This document shows positions 1-7,968 of a DNA stretch of 64,000 bases, one piece after another (position 1 is the stretch's first letter; each line of letters starts with the position of its first letter). This stretch comes from Flavobacterium sediminilitoris. GTDB taxonomy: Bacteria > Bacteroidota > Bacteroidia > Flavobacteriales > Flavobacteriaceae. A model generated the notes under the pieces. It was not told the DNA's origin and searched no databases. It saw only the letters and a list, made by a program, of their open reading frames with translations. The stretch covers positions 2,046,001-2,110,000 of the forward strand of contig NZ_CP090145.1 in the NCBI RefSeq assembly GCF_023008245.1. Reading direction: 5' to 3'. A program made the position numbers and the translations under genes.

Positions 1-342
1 TTTGCTCAGTATAATTTGTCAACAGCAATGTTAAATATGTGGCAAAATCCTGGCGATATTACAGAGATTCAAAGTTATCAATATAATAGAGAGTTTTCTT
101 CAAAAGATATTGAAGATGCATCTTATTTAAGATTTAGAAATGTTCAAGTAGGATATTCTTTTTCTAAGAAAGCTTTATCAGGAATTAAGTATATTGATAA
201 TATAAGAATTTATGCTCAAGCACAAAATTTAGCTACATGGACTAAGTTTACTGGGTTTGATCCTGAAGATGATAATAATATTGCACAATATGAATATCCT
301 ACACCAAGAATTTATACTTTCGGTGTTGATGTTAAATTTTAA
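1..342 (+). CDS. SusC/RagA-type TonB-dependent receptor, C-terminal end (5' partial)
   Basis: The reading frame is open from base 1, so this is the last 113 residues of a much longer gene that begins outside the window. The visible part carries the typical end of a SusC-type outer-membrane beta-barrel: an ASYLRFRNVQVGYSF strand, a NIRIYAQAQNLATWT segment, a GFDPEDDNN loop, and the closing PTPRIYTFGVDVKF strand with a C-terminal Phe that OMP assembly recognises. The SusD gene follows 15 bases after the stop, which is the normal SusC-SusD pairing. By family, it would import a glycan or peptide ligand across the outer membrane using TonB energy; the substrate cannot be told from this fragment. 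Confidence 0.93.
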   Translation, partial: FAQYNLSTAMLNMWQNPGDITEIQSYQYNREFSSKDIEDASYLRFRNVQVGYSFSKKALSGIKYIDNIRIYAQAQNLATWTKFTGFDPEDDNNIAQYEYPTPRIYTFGVDVKF

Positions 343-357
343 AAAAAATATATAGTT

Positions 358-1767
358 ATGAAGAAAATTAAAAATTTATTTCTTTCAGCTGTAATTCTAA
401 CTTCATTGTTTTCATGTGAAGATGCATATAGAATTGATCCAGCGGATGAGATTACAGATCAGAATGCCATTGTTAATATGGATGATCTTGGAAGAGCTGT
501 TTTGGGAGTATATTCAAGAGTAGGGACTAGGATTGATGGTGATAATTTTATCGCTTGGTCAGCTTATTTTACTGATGAATGTAAAAAACCTCAAAGTAAT
601 AGAGGACAAGGAGTTCAAGTTCATACATGGTCGATTAATAGTGGTACTAATGAAGCAGAAAAGTATTATGGTGATCTTTATGCTTCAATTAATAGAGCAA
701 ATACAGTTTTAGAAAAAATTGATGCTGTTCCTGCTACAACTACTGCGGATGTAAATTTGAAGGAGAAATATAAAGCTGAATTAAAAGTAATTAGAGCTAT
801 GGCTCATTTTGATTTAATGCGTTTCTTTTCAAAGTCATATGATCCTTCTTCTTTAGCAACAACAATTGTAGATCATGTAATTGTATTTGAAACTCTTCCT
901 AGAAATACAGTTGGAGAAGTTACTGCATTTGTTAATAATGAATTAGCTGATGCTTATGATGTTTTGGAAATGTATGGTAGTAATGCTGATGTAACAAGGG
1001 TTACACCTTTAGCAGTTCAAGCTTTAAGAGCAAGAGTTGCTTTGTATACTAAAGATTATGCTTCAGCAGTTACATATTCTCAAGAAGTTATTGATGGAAT
1101 TCCTCTTGCAGCTAATCCAACAGAATATACAGATATTTGGACAGATGCAAGTAATGCTGAAATTGTATTTAAACTAAAAAGAGTTACTGGAAATAACCAA
1201 GTAGGAAGACTTTTTACAGACTCTAATGGGGATGTTTTTTATGAAGTTTCAAATGGATTGTTTCAAACATTTGATGCTAATGATGTAAGATCTTTTACAC
1301 TTACTCAATCTGGTGGAGCAGATCGTAGAGTTGGTAAATATGTTGGCCCATCTTCAGATTTCGGTTTGGCAGATATTAAAGTATTAAGAGTTGCGGAAAT
1401 GTATCTTATTAATGCAGAAGCTCATGTTTTAAAAGCTGCTCCTGATTTTGCAGCTGCGGAATTAGCTATTAATACGCTTAGACAAAGTAGAAGAATAACT
1501 CCTTCGGCTTTACCAGATGTTGCTTTTTCTGACGAAGCGGATGCAATTGATAAAATTTTACTTGAAAGAAGAAAAGAATTAGCATTTGAAGGGCATAGAT
1601 TTTTTGACCTTAAAAGATTTAATTTAGGAGTTGATAGACTTGCATCTGATGTTTTATTAAATGATTTTGCAGAAGATTTAGCTCCTGGGGATCACAGATT
1701 TACATTGCCAATTCCACAGCAAGCTATTTTCTCAAATGGGACATTGATTCAAAATCCAGGATATTAA
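358..1767 (+). CDS. SusD/RagB family nutrient-binding outer membrane lipoprotein
   Basis: 469 residues with a lipoprotein signal peptide and a lipobox ending at Cys20 (LFSC), so it is expected to be anchored on the outer membrane surface. The N-terminal SusD-like region contains NRANTVLEKIDAV and the RAMAHFDLMRFF helix typical of the TPR-like fold. The C-terminal RagB/SusD signature is clear: LRVAEMYLINAEAH, a LERRKELAFEGHRFFDLKR block and a final TLPIPQQAIFSNGTLIQNPGY-like end. It works as the lid on the SusC barrel encoded just upstream and captures the ligand. The pair is probably cotranscribed with the lipoprotein gene downstream. Ligand unknown; no glycoside hydrolase or sulfatase is visible in the window to suggest one. 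Confidence 0.95.
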   Translation: MKKIKNLFLSAVILTSLFSCEDAYRIDPADEITDQNAIVNMDDLGRAVLGVYSRVGTRIDGDNFIAWSAYFTDECKKPQSNRGQGVQVHTWSINSGTNEAEKYYGDLYASINRANTVLEKIDAVPATTTADVNLKEKYKAELKVIRAMAHFDLMRFFSKSYDPSSLATTIVDHVIVFETLPRNTVGEVTAFVNNELADAYDVLEMYGSNADVTRVTPLAVQALRARVALYTKDYASAVTYSQEVIDGIPLAANPTEYTDIWTDASNAEIVFKLKRVTGNNQVGRLFTDSNGDVFYEVSNGLFQTFDANDVRSFTLTQSGGADRRVGKYVGPSSDFGLADIKVLRVAEMYLINAEAHVLKAAPDFAAAELAINTLRQSRRITPSALPDVAFSDEADAIDKILLERRKELAFEGHRFFDLKRFNLGVDRLASDVLLNDFAEDLAPGDHRFTLPIPQQAIFSNGTLIQNPGY

Positions 1768-1862
1768 AAAAATCCTAATCTATTAACCAATCAAAAATAA
1801 ACATAGTTAGTAGCCACCAACCAACCAATCACTGGCTACTAACTAAATTAAAAATTTTAATT

Positions 1863-2693
1863 ATGAAAAAAAAAATATTAATATTATTAGTTGTTGCTAC
1901 ATTTGGTGTATTTTACTCTTGTAGCGATGCAGATCCAGAATTGTATAGTGATGGTGCAGTAGCATATTTTACCGCTGGAACGTCAAGTAAATTTCCAGTA
2001 AAGGAAGAAGATGTAACAGGATCTTTGAAAAAAGTTAGAGTAGGAGTTACTACAGTTGCTAATGTAGATCGTGAATTTCAAATCGAAGTTTTGCCTGATG
2101 ACAATCTTAATGATGATGTTAATTATGCATCTCCAAGTCAATATTCAATAGTTTCTTCTTCATTAGTTATACCTGCTGGGTCTTATGTTGGTGATATTGA
2201 AATTATTTCTGAGTATGCATCGTTACCTGAAAATGAAGAAATTCTTTTAAAGTTGAAATTAAACTCAGTAGATAGTGGTGTTGTTTTGGAAAGGATGAAT
2301 ACCTATACATTAACTTTATTTCGTTCATGTTTAATTCCTGATTTTCCATTAAGCTATAATGCTGTTCCTTTTGCATTTGGAGTAAATGGGCCTGCTTTTG
2401 CTTCAACTTTTGTACCTGTTGAAAATGTAGAGAACACATATTCAGTAGCTTCAGGTTGGGGCCCTAATTTTGTTGCTTGGGCAGCAAATGAGTCTAGCCT
2501 TGAAGGGGAATATGTTTATTCAGGGACATTAATTATTAATTGTGATAATTCTGTTGTTTATATAGGAAATGATGCGTGGGCAACAGGAGGGACAGGTAGC
2601 TATAATCCAAATACTGGAGTTATAACAGTTTTATTAACACAAGAGTTGTTTACAGATCCGTTTACAGTTACTACTACATTTACTCCAAATTAA
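1863..2693 (+). CDS. Surface lipoprotein downstream of SusD (SusE/DUF1735-like position)
   Basis: 276 residues with a lipobox (FYSC, Cys20). Residues about 30-150 look like a beta-sandwich of the DUF1735/Calx-beta type seen in lipoproteins encoded after SusD: an early VAYF strand, a REFQIEVLPDD segment, and an IPAGSYVGDIEI motif that resembles 'values preserved by non-negative increments' domains of these families. The second half is rich in Gly, Asn, Thr and aromatic residues and has no Cys pair or enzyme motif. It follows SusD by 95 bases and ends at a strong terminator, so it closes the operon. Its likely role is ligand binding at the cell surface next to SusCD; the domain assignment is my judgement, not a certain match. 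Confidence 0.75.
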   Translation: MKKKILILLVVATFGVFYSCSDADPELYSDGAVAYFTAGTSSKFPVKEEDVTGSLKKVRVGVTTVANVDREFQIEVLPDDNLNDDVNYASPSQYSIVSSSLVIPAGSYVGDIEIISEYASLPENEEILLKLKLNSVDSGVVLERMNTYTLTLFRSCLIPDFPLSYNAVPFAFGVNGPAFASTFVPVENVENTYSVASGWGPNFVAWAANESSLEGEYVYSGTLIINCDNSVVYIGNDAWATGGTGSYNPNTGVITVLLTQELFTDPFTVTTTFTPN

Positions 2694-2728
2694 TTATTTT
2701 TAATAAATAGTAAATTTTTATAAAAAAA

Positions 2729-2756
2729 AGACCTACAGAAATGTAGGTCTTTTTTT
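2729..2756 (+). terminator. Intrinsic terminator closing the SusCD operon
   Basis: Perfect 9-bp stem (AGACCTACA, 2729-2737; TGTAGGTCT, 2742-2750) with a four-base loop, preceded by A7 and followed by T6. It would work in both directions but the downstream gene is on the same strand. Confidence 0.9.
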
Positions 2757-2773
2757 ATTCACTATTTTCTCAT

Positions 2774-2781
2774 TACATTTG
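2774..2781 (+). promoter_or_regulatory. -7 promoter element for the putative porin gene
   Basis: TACATTTG fits the Bacteroidota -7 consensus TAnnTTTG and lies 17 bases before the ATG at 2799, right after the terminator of the previous operon. Confidence 0.65.
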
Positions 2782-2798
2782 CTCATATTTATAATATA

Positions 2799-4730
2799 AT
2801 GAAAAACCTATTTTTTTTATTTTTAATATTATCTTCGTCATTTACTTTTTCACAAAAGAATGTATCAAAAACAGAGAATAATATTATAAAGAAAGATACT
2901 CTAAAAGTACTAAAACCTTTGAATATAGCTGATATAGATGAGAAACCATCTATAGAGTTGTATAAAATTTATACTCTTGATAGAGATACTACATTTTTAG
3001 ATACAACTTTGTCAATTCAAAAAGAATATAAATATAATTTACTAAGAAAAGATATTTTTGGATTAATAGCGTTTGCTAATGAAGGGCATACATATAATAC
3101 ATTAGATTATTCTTTAGTTAAGAAATCAATTCACCCATCAATGGGTTTTTCAGCAAAACATTTTAATTATTTAGAAATAGAAGATATTAAATATTATAAT
3201 GTTCCAACACCTTTGTCTGATTTGTATTTTAAAACGGTAATGGAGCAAGGGCAATCAGTTGACGCTTTTTTGACAGTAAATACAAAACCTAATTTAAATT
3301 TTTCTATTGCTTATAAAGGATTGCGATCAAATGGAAAATATATAAATAACATATCAAGTTCTGGAAATTTCAGATTCACTACGAGTTATTTTACAAAAGA
3401 TAAACGATATATATTAAATGCCCATTTTACAGGGCAAGACATTTCAAATCAAGAAAATGGAGGAATCAAAGATATAAATCTATTTGAAGAGAGTGAAAAT
3501 CCATATAATGAAAGGGAAAGAATCGATGTTTATTTTAGAAACGCAACATCACTTTTAAAAGGAAATCGATTTCTTATTGACCATTCATTCAAATTGAATA
3601 AAAACAATCCAAATAGTTTAATTTTTACTCATCAATTTAATCACGAGTATAAGTTTTTCAATTATACACAATTAACAGCAGATAAGAGGTTTGGAGATTT
3701 TTATTCTGGTTCAATAAATAATAAAACAAGATATAATCATTTATATAATAAATTAGGAGTTGGCTTTACAACTAAAAAGTATGGAGATGTTTCCTTCTTC
3801 GTAGAAGATAATACATACAATTATTTTTATAAAAGTATTGTTTTTGATAATATAGGAAATACGTTAGTCCCTAATGCAATTAATGAAAGAATAACTTCTA
3901 TAGGAGGAAATTATACATATTATGTAAATAAATTAAAGGCCAATTTGTTAATTTCAAATGCAATTACAGATCAATCTGTTTCAAATATTGAAGCAACGCT
4001 AAATTATAAATTAAATGAGGATTATCAATTTGTTTTTAAATATCAAAAGTTAAATAGTTTACCAAATCTTAATTACACATTATATCAAAGTAACTATGTA
4101 GATTATAATTGGGCAAATAATTTTAAAAATGAAAAGAAAAATCAATTTCATTTCTCAGCATTAACAAAATGGATAAATCTTGAAGCACAATATTCAATTT
4201 TAGACGATTATCTATATTTCGATAATATCACAAATAATATTGATACACTTACAGTAAAACCTTTTCAAAATAATAAAACTATAAATTATACGTCTATTAA
4301 AGTATCAAAAGAAATTAAATTTTGGAAACTAGCATTAGACAATACTTTTTTATATCAAAATGTAGAAAACTCAGACAAAACGCTAAATGTTCCACAATTT
4401 GTAACAAGAAATTCACTTTATTTTTCAGAACATATATTCAAAAAAGCCATGTTTATTCAAACAGGAATTATTTTCAATTATTTTACAGAATATTATGCTA
4501 ACGACTATAACCCATTATTGGGAGAATTTTATGTCCAAAATGAAAGAAAAATTGGAGGATTTCCTATGTTTGATTTCTTTATAAACGCAAAAGTTCGTCA
4601 AACAAGAATATTTCTAAAAGCTGAGCATTTTAATTCAGCTTGGACAGGATACAATTTTTATTCAGCACCAAACTACCCGTACAGAGATTTTATTGTTCGA
4701 TTTGGATTAGTTTGGAATTTTTTCAAATAA
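2799..4730 (+). CDS. Putative porin (large outer-membrane beta-barrel)
   Basis: 643 residues with a Sec signal peptide (hydrophobic LFFLFLILSSSFTF, cleavage near SQ at 18-19). After a short N-terminal stretch with DTTFLDTTLSIQKEYKYN, the rest is alternating aromatic beta-strand sequence typical of an outer-membrane barrel, with repeated patterns such as FRFTTSYFTKDKRY, NNKTRYNHLYNKLG and KLKANLLISNAI. The end, DFIVRFGLVWNFFK, gives an amphipathic last strand. This matches the Bacteroidota 'putative porin' family in length and strand pattern. It stands alone between a terminator and the next gene's promoter. Substrate unknown. I am sure it is an outer-membrane barrel, less sure that it forms an open pore. 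Confidence 0.85.
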   Translation: MKNLFFLFLILSSSFTFSQKNVSKTENNIIKKDTLKVLKPLNIADIDEKPSIELYKIYTLDRDTTFLDTTLSIQKEYKYNLLRKDIFGLIAFANEGHTYNTLDYSLVKKSIHPSMGFSAKHFNYLEIEDIKYYNVPTPLSDLYFKTVMEQGQSVDAFLTVNTKPNLNFSIAYKGLRSNGKYINNISSSGNFRFTTSYFTKDKRYILNAHFTGQDISNQENGGIKDINLFEESENPYNERERIDVYFRNATSLLKGNRFLIDHSFKLNKNNPNSLIFTHQFNHEYKFFNYTQLTADKRFGDFYSGSINNKTRYNHLYNKLGVGFTTKKYGDVSFFVEDNTYNYFYKSIVFDNIGNTLVPNAINERITSIGGNYTYYVNKLKANLLISNAITDQSVSNIEATLNYKLNEDYQFVFKYQKLNSLPNLNYTLYQSNYVDYNWANNFKNEKKNQFHFSALTKWINLEAQYSILDDYLYFDNITNNIDTLTVKPFQNNKTINYTSIKVSKEIKFWKLALDNTFLYQNVENSDKTLNVPQFVTRNSLYFSEHIFKKAMFIQTGIIFNYFTEYYANDYNPLLGEFYVQNERKIGGFPMFDFFINAKVRQTRIFLKAEHFNSAWTGYNFYSAPNYPYRDFIVRFGLVWNFFK

Positions 4731-4850
4731 AAAACGAATCAAAAGGAATTTTTGTAATCCATTTTCCTGCTTTTCCTTGTAGTTTTTGGTTTTTATAAAC
4801 AGAAAAGCTGCCAGTACAATCAGGGTTAAATTATAAACTCTCTCTAATTT

Positions 4851-4879
4851 TTGTATTCATAATATTCACATTATCTTTG
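4851..4879 (+). promoter_or_regulatory. Bacteroidota promoter for the cystathionine beta-synthase-like gene
   Basis: TTG at 4851-4853 and TATCTTTG at 4872-4879, with an 18-base spacer, fit the -33/-7 promoter pattern. The start codon is 20 bases downstream at 4899. Confidence 0.75.
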
Positions 4880-4898
4880 CATTTACAAAATTTAAAAA

Positions 4899-6260
4899 AT
4901 GAAATACGCAAAAAATATATTAGAAACTATTGGAAATACACCGTTAGTAAAAATAAATAAACTTACTAAAGAAATCGACGCATTAGTTCTAGCAAAAGTA
5001 GAAACCTTTAATCCAGGAAATTCTGTAAAAGACAGAATGGCTGTTAAAATGATTGAAGATGCGGAAGCAGACGGAAGATTAAAACCAGGCGGAACCATAA
5101 TTGAAGGAACATCAGGAAACACAGGAATGGGATTAGCACTTGCCGCAATTGTGAAAGGATATAAGTTAATTTGTGTTATTTCAGATAAGCAATCAAAAGA
5201 AAAAATGGATATTCTTCGTGCTGTTGGAGCAAGAGTAGTAGTATGTCCAACAGATGTTGAACCAACAGATCCACGTTCTTATTACTCGGTTTCAAAACGT
5301 TTAGCAACTGAAACTGAAAACGCATGGTATGTAAATCAATACGATAACCCAAGTAATGCAATTGCACATTACGAACAAACTGCACCAGAGATTTGGGAAC
5401 AAACTGAAGGAAAAATTACACATTTTGTAGTAGGAGTAGGAACAGGTGGAACTATTTCTGGAGTTGCAAAATATCTTAAAGAGAAAAATCCAAACGTGAA
5501 AATATGGGGAATAGATACCTATGGTTCAGTATTTAAAAAATATCATGAAACAGGAATTTTTGATGAAAATGAAATTTATTCTTATATAACAGAAGGAATT
5601 GGAGAAGATATTTTACCTAAAAACGTTGATTTTTCACTAATTGATGGTTTTACAAAAGTAACAGATAAAGATGCAGCAGTTTATACAAGAAAACTAGCAT
5701 TAGAAGAAGGGATATTTGTAGGGAACTCAGCAGGAGCAGCTATAAAAGGGTTATTACAGTTAAAAGAACATTTTAAACCAGAAGATGTTGTAGTGGTTTT
5801 ATTTCACGATTCAGGAAGTAGATATGTCGGAAAAATGTTTAATGATGATTGGATGAGAGAAAGAGGATTCTTAGAAGAAGAAGTAACAAAAGCATTAGAT
5901 TTAATTAAAGATCATCAAGATAAGCCATTAGTAATTGTACGAACAGAAGAATTAGTATCTCATGCAATTGAAAGACTAAAAAAATATAAAATTTCTCAAA
6001 TTCCAGTTATAGATACAACAGGTTTTGTAGGAAGCATTGATGAAACAGATTTGTTTAGAAGTTATGTTGAAGATAAAAATATAGCAGATAAACCAATAAA
6101 AGATATTATGGGTAAACCATATCCAATTGTTAAAGCTTCAACTTCAATGGAAGAAATTTCTAAATTAATAAATAAAGATAATCAAGCCGTTTTAGTAGAA
6201 TTAGAAAACGGAAAACATCATATTGTTACTAAACATGATATTATAAGTTCAATAAAATAA
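4899..6260 (+). CDS. Cystathionine beta-synthase-type PLP enzyme with C-terminal CBS pair
   Basis: 453 residues. Residues 1-320 form a fold-type II PLP domain of the cysteine synthase/cystathionine beta-synthase family: the NSVKDR motif gives the Schiff-base lysine as Lys44, EGTSGNTG binds substrate, and GTGGTISG holds the PLP phosphate. Residues about 335-453 form a pair of CBS domains (LVIVRTEELVSHAIERL, KISQIPVIDTTGFVGSI, then the second repeat ending in ITKHDI). The haem-binding N-terminus of animal CBS is absent. The enzyme would condense serine (or O-acetylserine) with homocysteine (or sulfide); the CBS pair suggests control by an adenosyl ligand. Cystathionine synthesis is favoured by the domain layout, but cysteine synthase activity cannot be excluded. 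Own promoter and terminator, so a single-gene unit. Confidence 0.9.
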   Translation: MKYAKNILETIGNTPLVKINKLTKEIDALVLAKVETFNPGNSVKDRMAVKMIEDAEADGRLKPGGTIIEGTSGNTGMGLALAAIVKGYKLICVISDKQSKEKMDILRAVGARVVVCPTDVEPTDPRSYYSVSKRLATETENAWYVNQYDNPSNAIAHYEQTAPEIWEQTEGKITHFVVGVGTGGTISGVAKYLKEKNPNVKIWGIDTYGSVFKKYHETGIFDENEIYSYITEGIGEDILPKNVDFSLIDGFTKVTDKDAAVYTRKLALEEGIFVGNSAGAAIKGLLQLKEHFKPEDVVVVLFHDSGSRYVGKMFNDDWMRERGFLEEEVTKALDLIKDHQDKPLVIVRTEELVSHAIERLKKYKISQIPVIDTTGFVGSIDETDLFRSYVEDKNIADKPIKDIMGKPYPIVKASTSMEEISKLINKDNQAVLVELENGKHHIVTKHDIISSIK

Positions 6261-6271
6261 TTGAGCCATTT

Positions 6272-6308
6272 AAAAAAACCTGCAAATCATAAACTTGTAG
6301 GTTTTTTT
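6272..6308 (+). terminator. Intrinsic terminator after the CBS-like gene
   Basis: A7 followed by CCTGCAA / TTGTAGG (one G-T pair) around a nine-base loop, then T7. Confidence 0.85.
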
Positions 6309-6316
6309 ATTTTGTA

Positions 6317-6324
6317 TATATTTG
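6317..6324 (+). promoter_or_regulatory. -7 promoter element that fixes the DUF2851 start
   Basis: TATATTTG fits TAnnTTTG. Transcription would begin near 6330, which excludes an upstream alternative start at 6322 and supports the ATG at 6364. Confidence 0.65.
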
Positions 6325-6363
6325 TACTTTATTATAAGCCAATTAATTAGTACAAGCCATATT

Positions 6364-7632
6364 ATGAAAGAAGACTTCTTACATTATATTTGGTTACATA
6401 AAAAAGTCAATGTAACTCAATTATACACTACGAAAGGAGAAAAAATAGAAATTCTCCATTTTGGACATTATTTACAAACTTCAGGTCCAGATTTTTTTAA
6501 TTCAAAAATAATTATAGATAATCAGCAATGGGCTGGAAATATTGAAATTCATGTAAAATCATCAGATTGGTATTTACATAATCATCAAAAAGATGAAAAT
6601 TATGATAATGTAATTTTACATATAGTATGGGAACACGATATCGAAGTTTTTAGAAAAGACAATTCAGAAATCCCTGTTTTAGAATTAAAGGAATGTGTTT
6701 CAAAGACTGAAGTTGTTAAATATGAAAATTTAATAAAGACCAAAACATGGATCAATTGTGAAAATCAAATTACAACAATTGATGATTTTATATTCGATAA
6801 CTGGAAAGAAAGATTATTTTTTGAACGATTAGAGAGAAAATCAAATGAAGTATTGCAGTTACTTAGTGAAACAAAAAACGACTGGGAAGCAGTACTTTTT
6901 TGCATGCTAGCAAAAAACTTTGGATTAAATACAAATGGAGAGGCTTTTCTTAAAATTGCAAAATCGATTCCTTTTTCTACAATTAGAAAAGAAAGAATCT
7001 CTGTTGAAAACCTAGAGGCATTATTATTTGGGTATTCAAATTTATTAGAAGAAAACTATGAAGACGAATATTATATAAAAATAGTATCAAAGTGGGAATA
7101 TCTTCAAAATAAATATGCTTTAGAAAAAATATTTTTAGAGCCATTACAGTTTTATAAGCTTCGGCCAGATAATTTTCCAACAATTCGTTTAGCTCAATTA
7201 GCCAGTTTATATAGTACAATTGATAATGTTTTTTCAAAATGTATAAATTTAAATGATAAAGATAAATTCTATAGGCTATTCTCATTTGAAACAAATAATT
7301 ATTGGAAAGATCATTACAATTTTGATAAAAAAAATAGCACAAAAAGAAAGCTGCTGTCAAGAAATTTTATAGATTTAATAATCATAAATACGATAATTCC
7401 TTTGAAATTTACTTATGATTATTATATAGGTAAAGACAATATAGAATCAATATTAAGTCTAATAAAACAAATTCAACCAGAAAAAAACGCTATAATAAAT
7501 AAATTTAATAGTTTTAAAATTAAAGCAAATGATGCTTTTGATTCGCAAAGTTTATTACAATTGAAAAACGAATATTGTAGTAAAAACAAATGTTTACACT
7601 GTAGAATAGGACTAAAATTGATTAAAAATTAA
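6364..7632 (+). CDS. DUF2851 family protein
   Basis: 422 residues from the ATG at 6364, which gives the family's usual beginning MKEDFLHYIW; a longer reading from 6322 would start inside the promoter. The N-terminal third has the conserved blocks of DUF2851: GPDFFNSKIIID, GNIEIHVKSSDWY and DNVILHIVWEHD. The HVxSSDW and HxVWxHD motifs contain conserved His and Asp and recall a nuclease-like core, but no activity is established for this family. The C-terminal half is helical and ends with a CSKNKCLHCRIG motif whose three Cys could bind a metal. Single-gene unit with its own promoter. Function unknown. Confidence 0.88.
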   Translation: MKEDFLHYIWLHKKVNVTQLYTTKGEKIEILHFGHYLQTSGPDFFNSKIIIDNQQWAGNIEIHVKSSDWYLHNHQKDENYDNVILHIVWEHDIEVFRKDNSEIPVLELKECVSKTEVVKYENLIKTKTWINCENQITTIDDFIFDNWKERLFFERLERKSNEVLQLLSETKNDWEAVLFCMLAKNFGLNTNGEAFLKIAKSIPFSTIRKERISVENLEALLFGYSNLLEENYEDEYYIKIVSKWEYLQNKYALEKIFLEPLQFYKLRPDNFPTIRLAQLASLYSTIDNVFSKCINLNDKDKFYRLFSFETNNYWKDHYNFDKKNSTKRKLLSRNFIDLIIINTIIPLKFTYDYYIGKDNIESILSLIKQIQPEKNAIINKFNSFKIKANDAFDSQSLLQLKNEYCSKNKCLHCRIGLKLIKN

Positions 7633-7636
7633 TATG

Positions 7637-7644
7637 TATATTTG
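7637..7644 (+). promoter_or_regulatory. -7 promoter element for the PspC-domain gene
   Basis: TATATTTG fits TAnnTTTG, 22 bases before the ATG at 7667 and just past the stop codon of the previous gene. Confidence 0.6.
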
Positions 7645-7666
7645 AAAAGTTTAAATAGAATTTTTA

Positions 7667-7885
7667 ATGTATAAAATACTTCATTTTTTCGAAAAACATG
7701 GCTTTTTTGTAGCAACAAGATTAGCCGATAAATTAGGTATCAGAGCAACAAATGTTCGACTTTTTTTTATATACATATCTTTTGTAACCGCAGGCTTAGG
7801 TTTCGGGTTTTATTTAACACTAGCGTTTTTATTGAAATTAAAAGATATGATTTATACAAAAAGATCATCTGTGTTTGATTTATAG
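7667..7885 (+). CDS. Small PspC-domain inner membrane protein
   Basis: 72 residues made almost wholly of one PspC domain: an N-terminal amphipathic region (ATRLADKLGIRATNVRLFF) followed by one hydrophobic segment (IYISFVTAGLGFGFYLTLAFLL) and a basic tail. PspC proteins sit in the cytoplasmic membrane and in Enterobacteria take part in the phage-shock envelope stress response. No pspA or pspB gene is visible nearby, so a stress role is inference. It lies alone between DUF2851 and the NSS transporter, each with its own promoter. Confidence 0.85.
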   Translation: MYKILHFFEKHGFFVATRLADKLGIRATNVRLFFIYISFVTAGLGFGFYLTLAFLLKLKDMIYTKRSSVFDL

Positions 7886-7914
7886 TAAACAATTATCAAA
7901 AAATTAACTTTTCT

Positions 7915-7943
7915 TTGTTTTTTCGATACTTTTCTTATCTTTG
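7915..7943 (+). promoter_or_regulatory. Bacteroidota promoter for the NSS transporter operon
   Basis: TTG at 7915-7917 and TATCTTTG at 7936-7943, 18 bases apart, identical in spacing and -7 sequence to the promoter at 4851-4879. The ATG is at 7969. Confidence 0.75.
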
Positions 7944-7968
7944 AGAAATTAACAACCAATTATATAGT

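Noticed and set aside
4731..4850. Riboswitch (SAM- or cysteine-linked) ahead of the CBS-like gene
   Set aside because: The transcript starts close to the gene (promoter 4851-4879), so no room for a structured leader remains.
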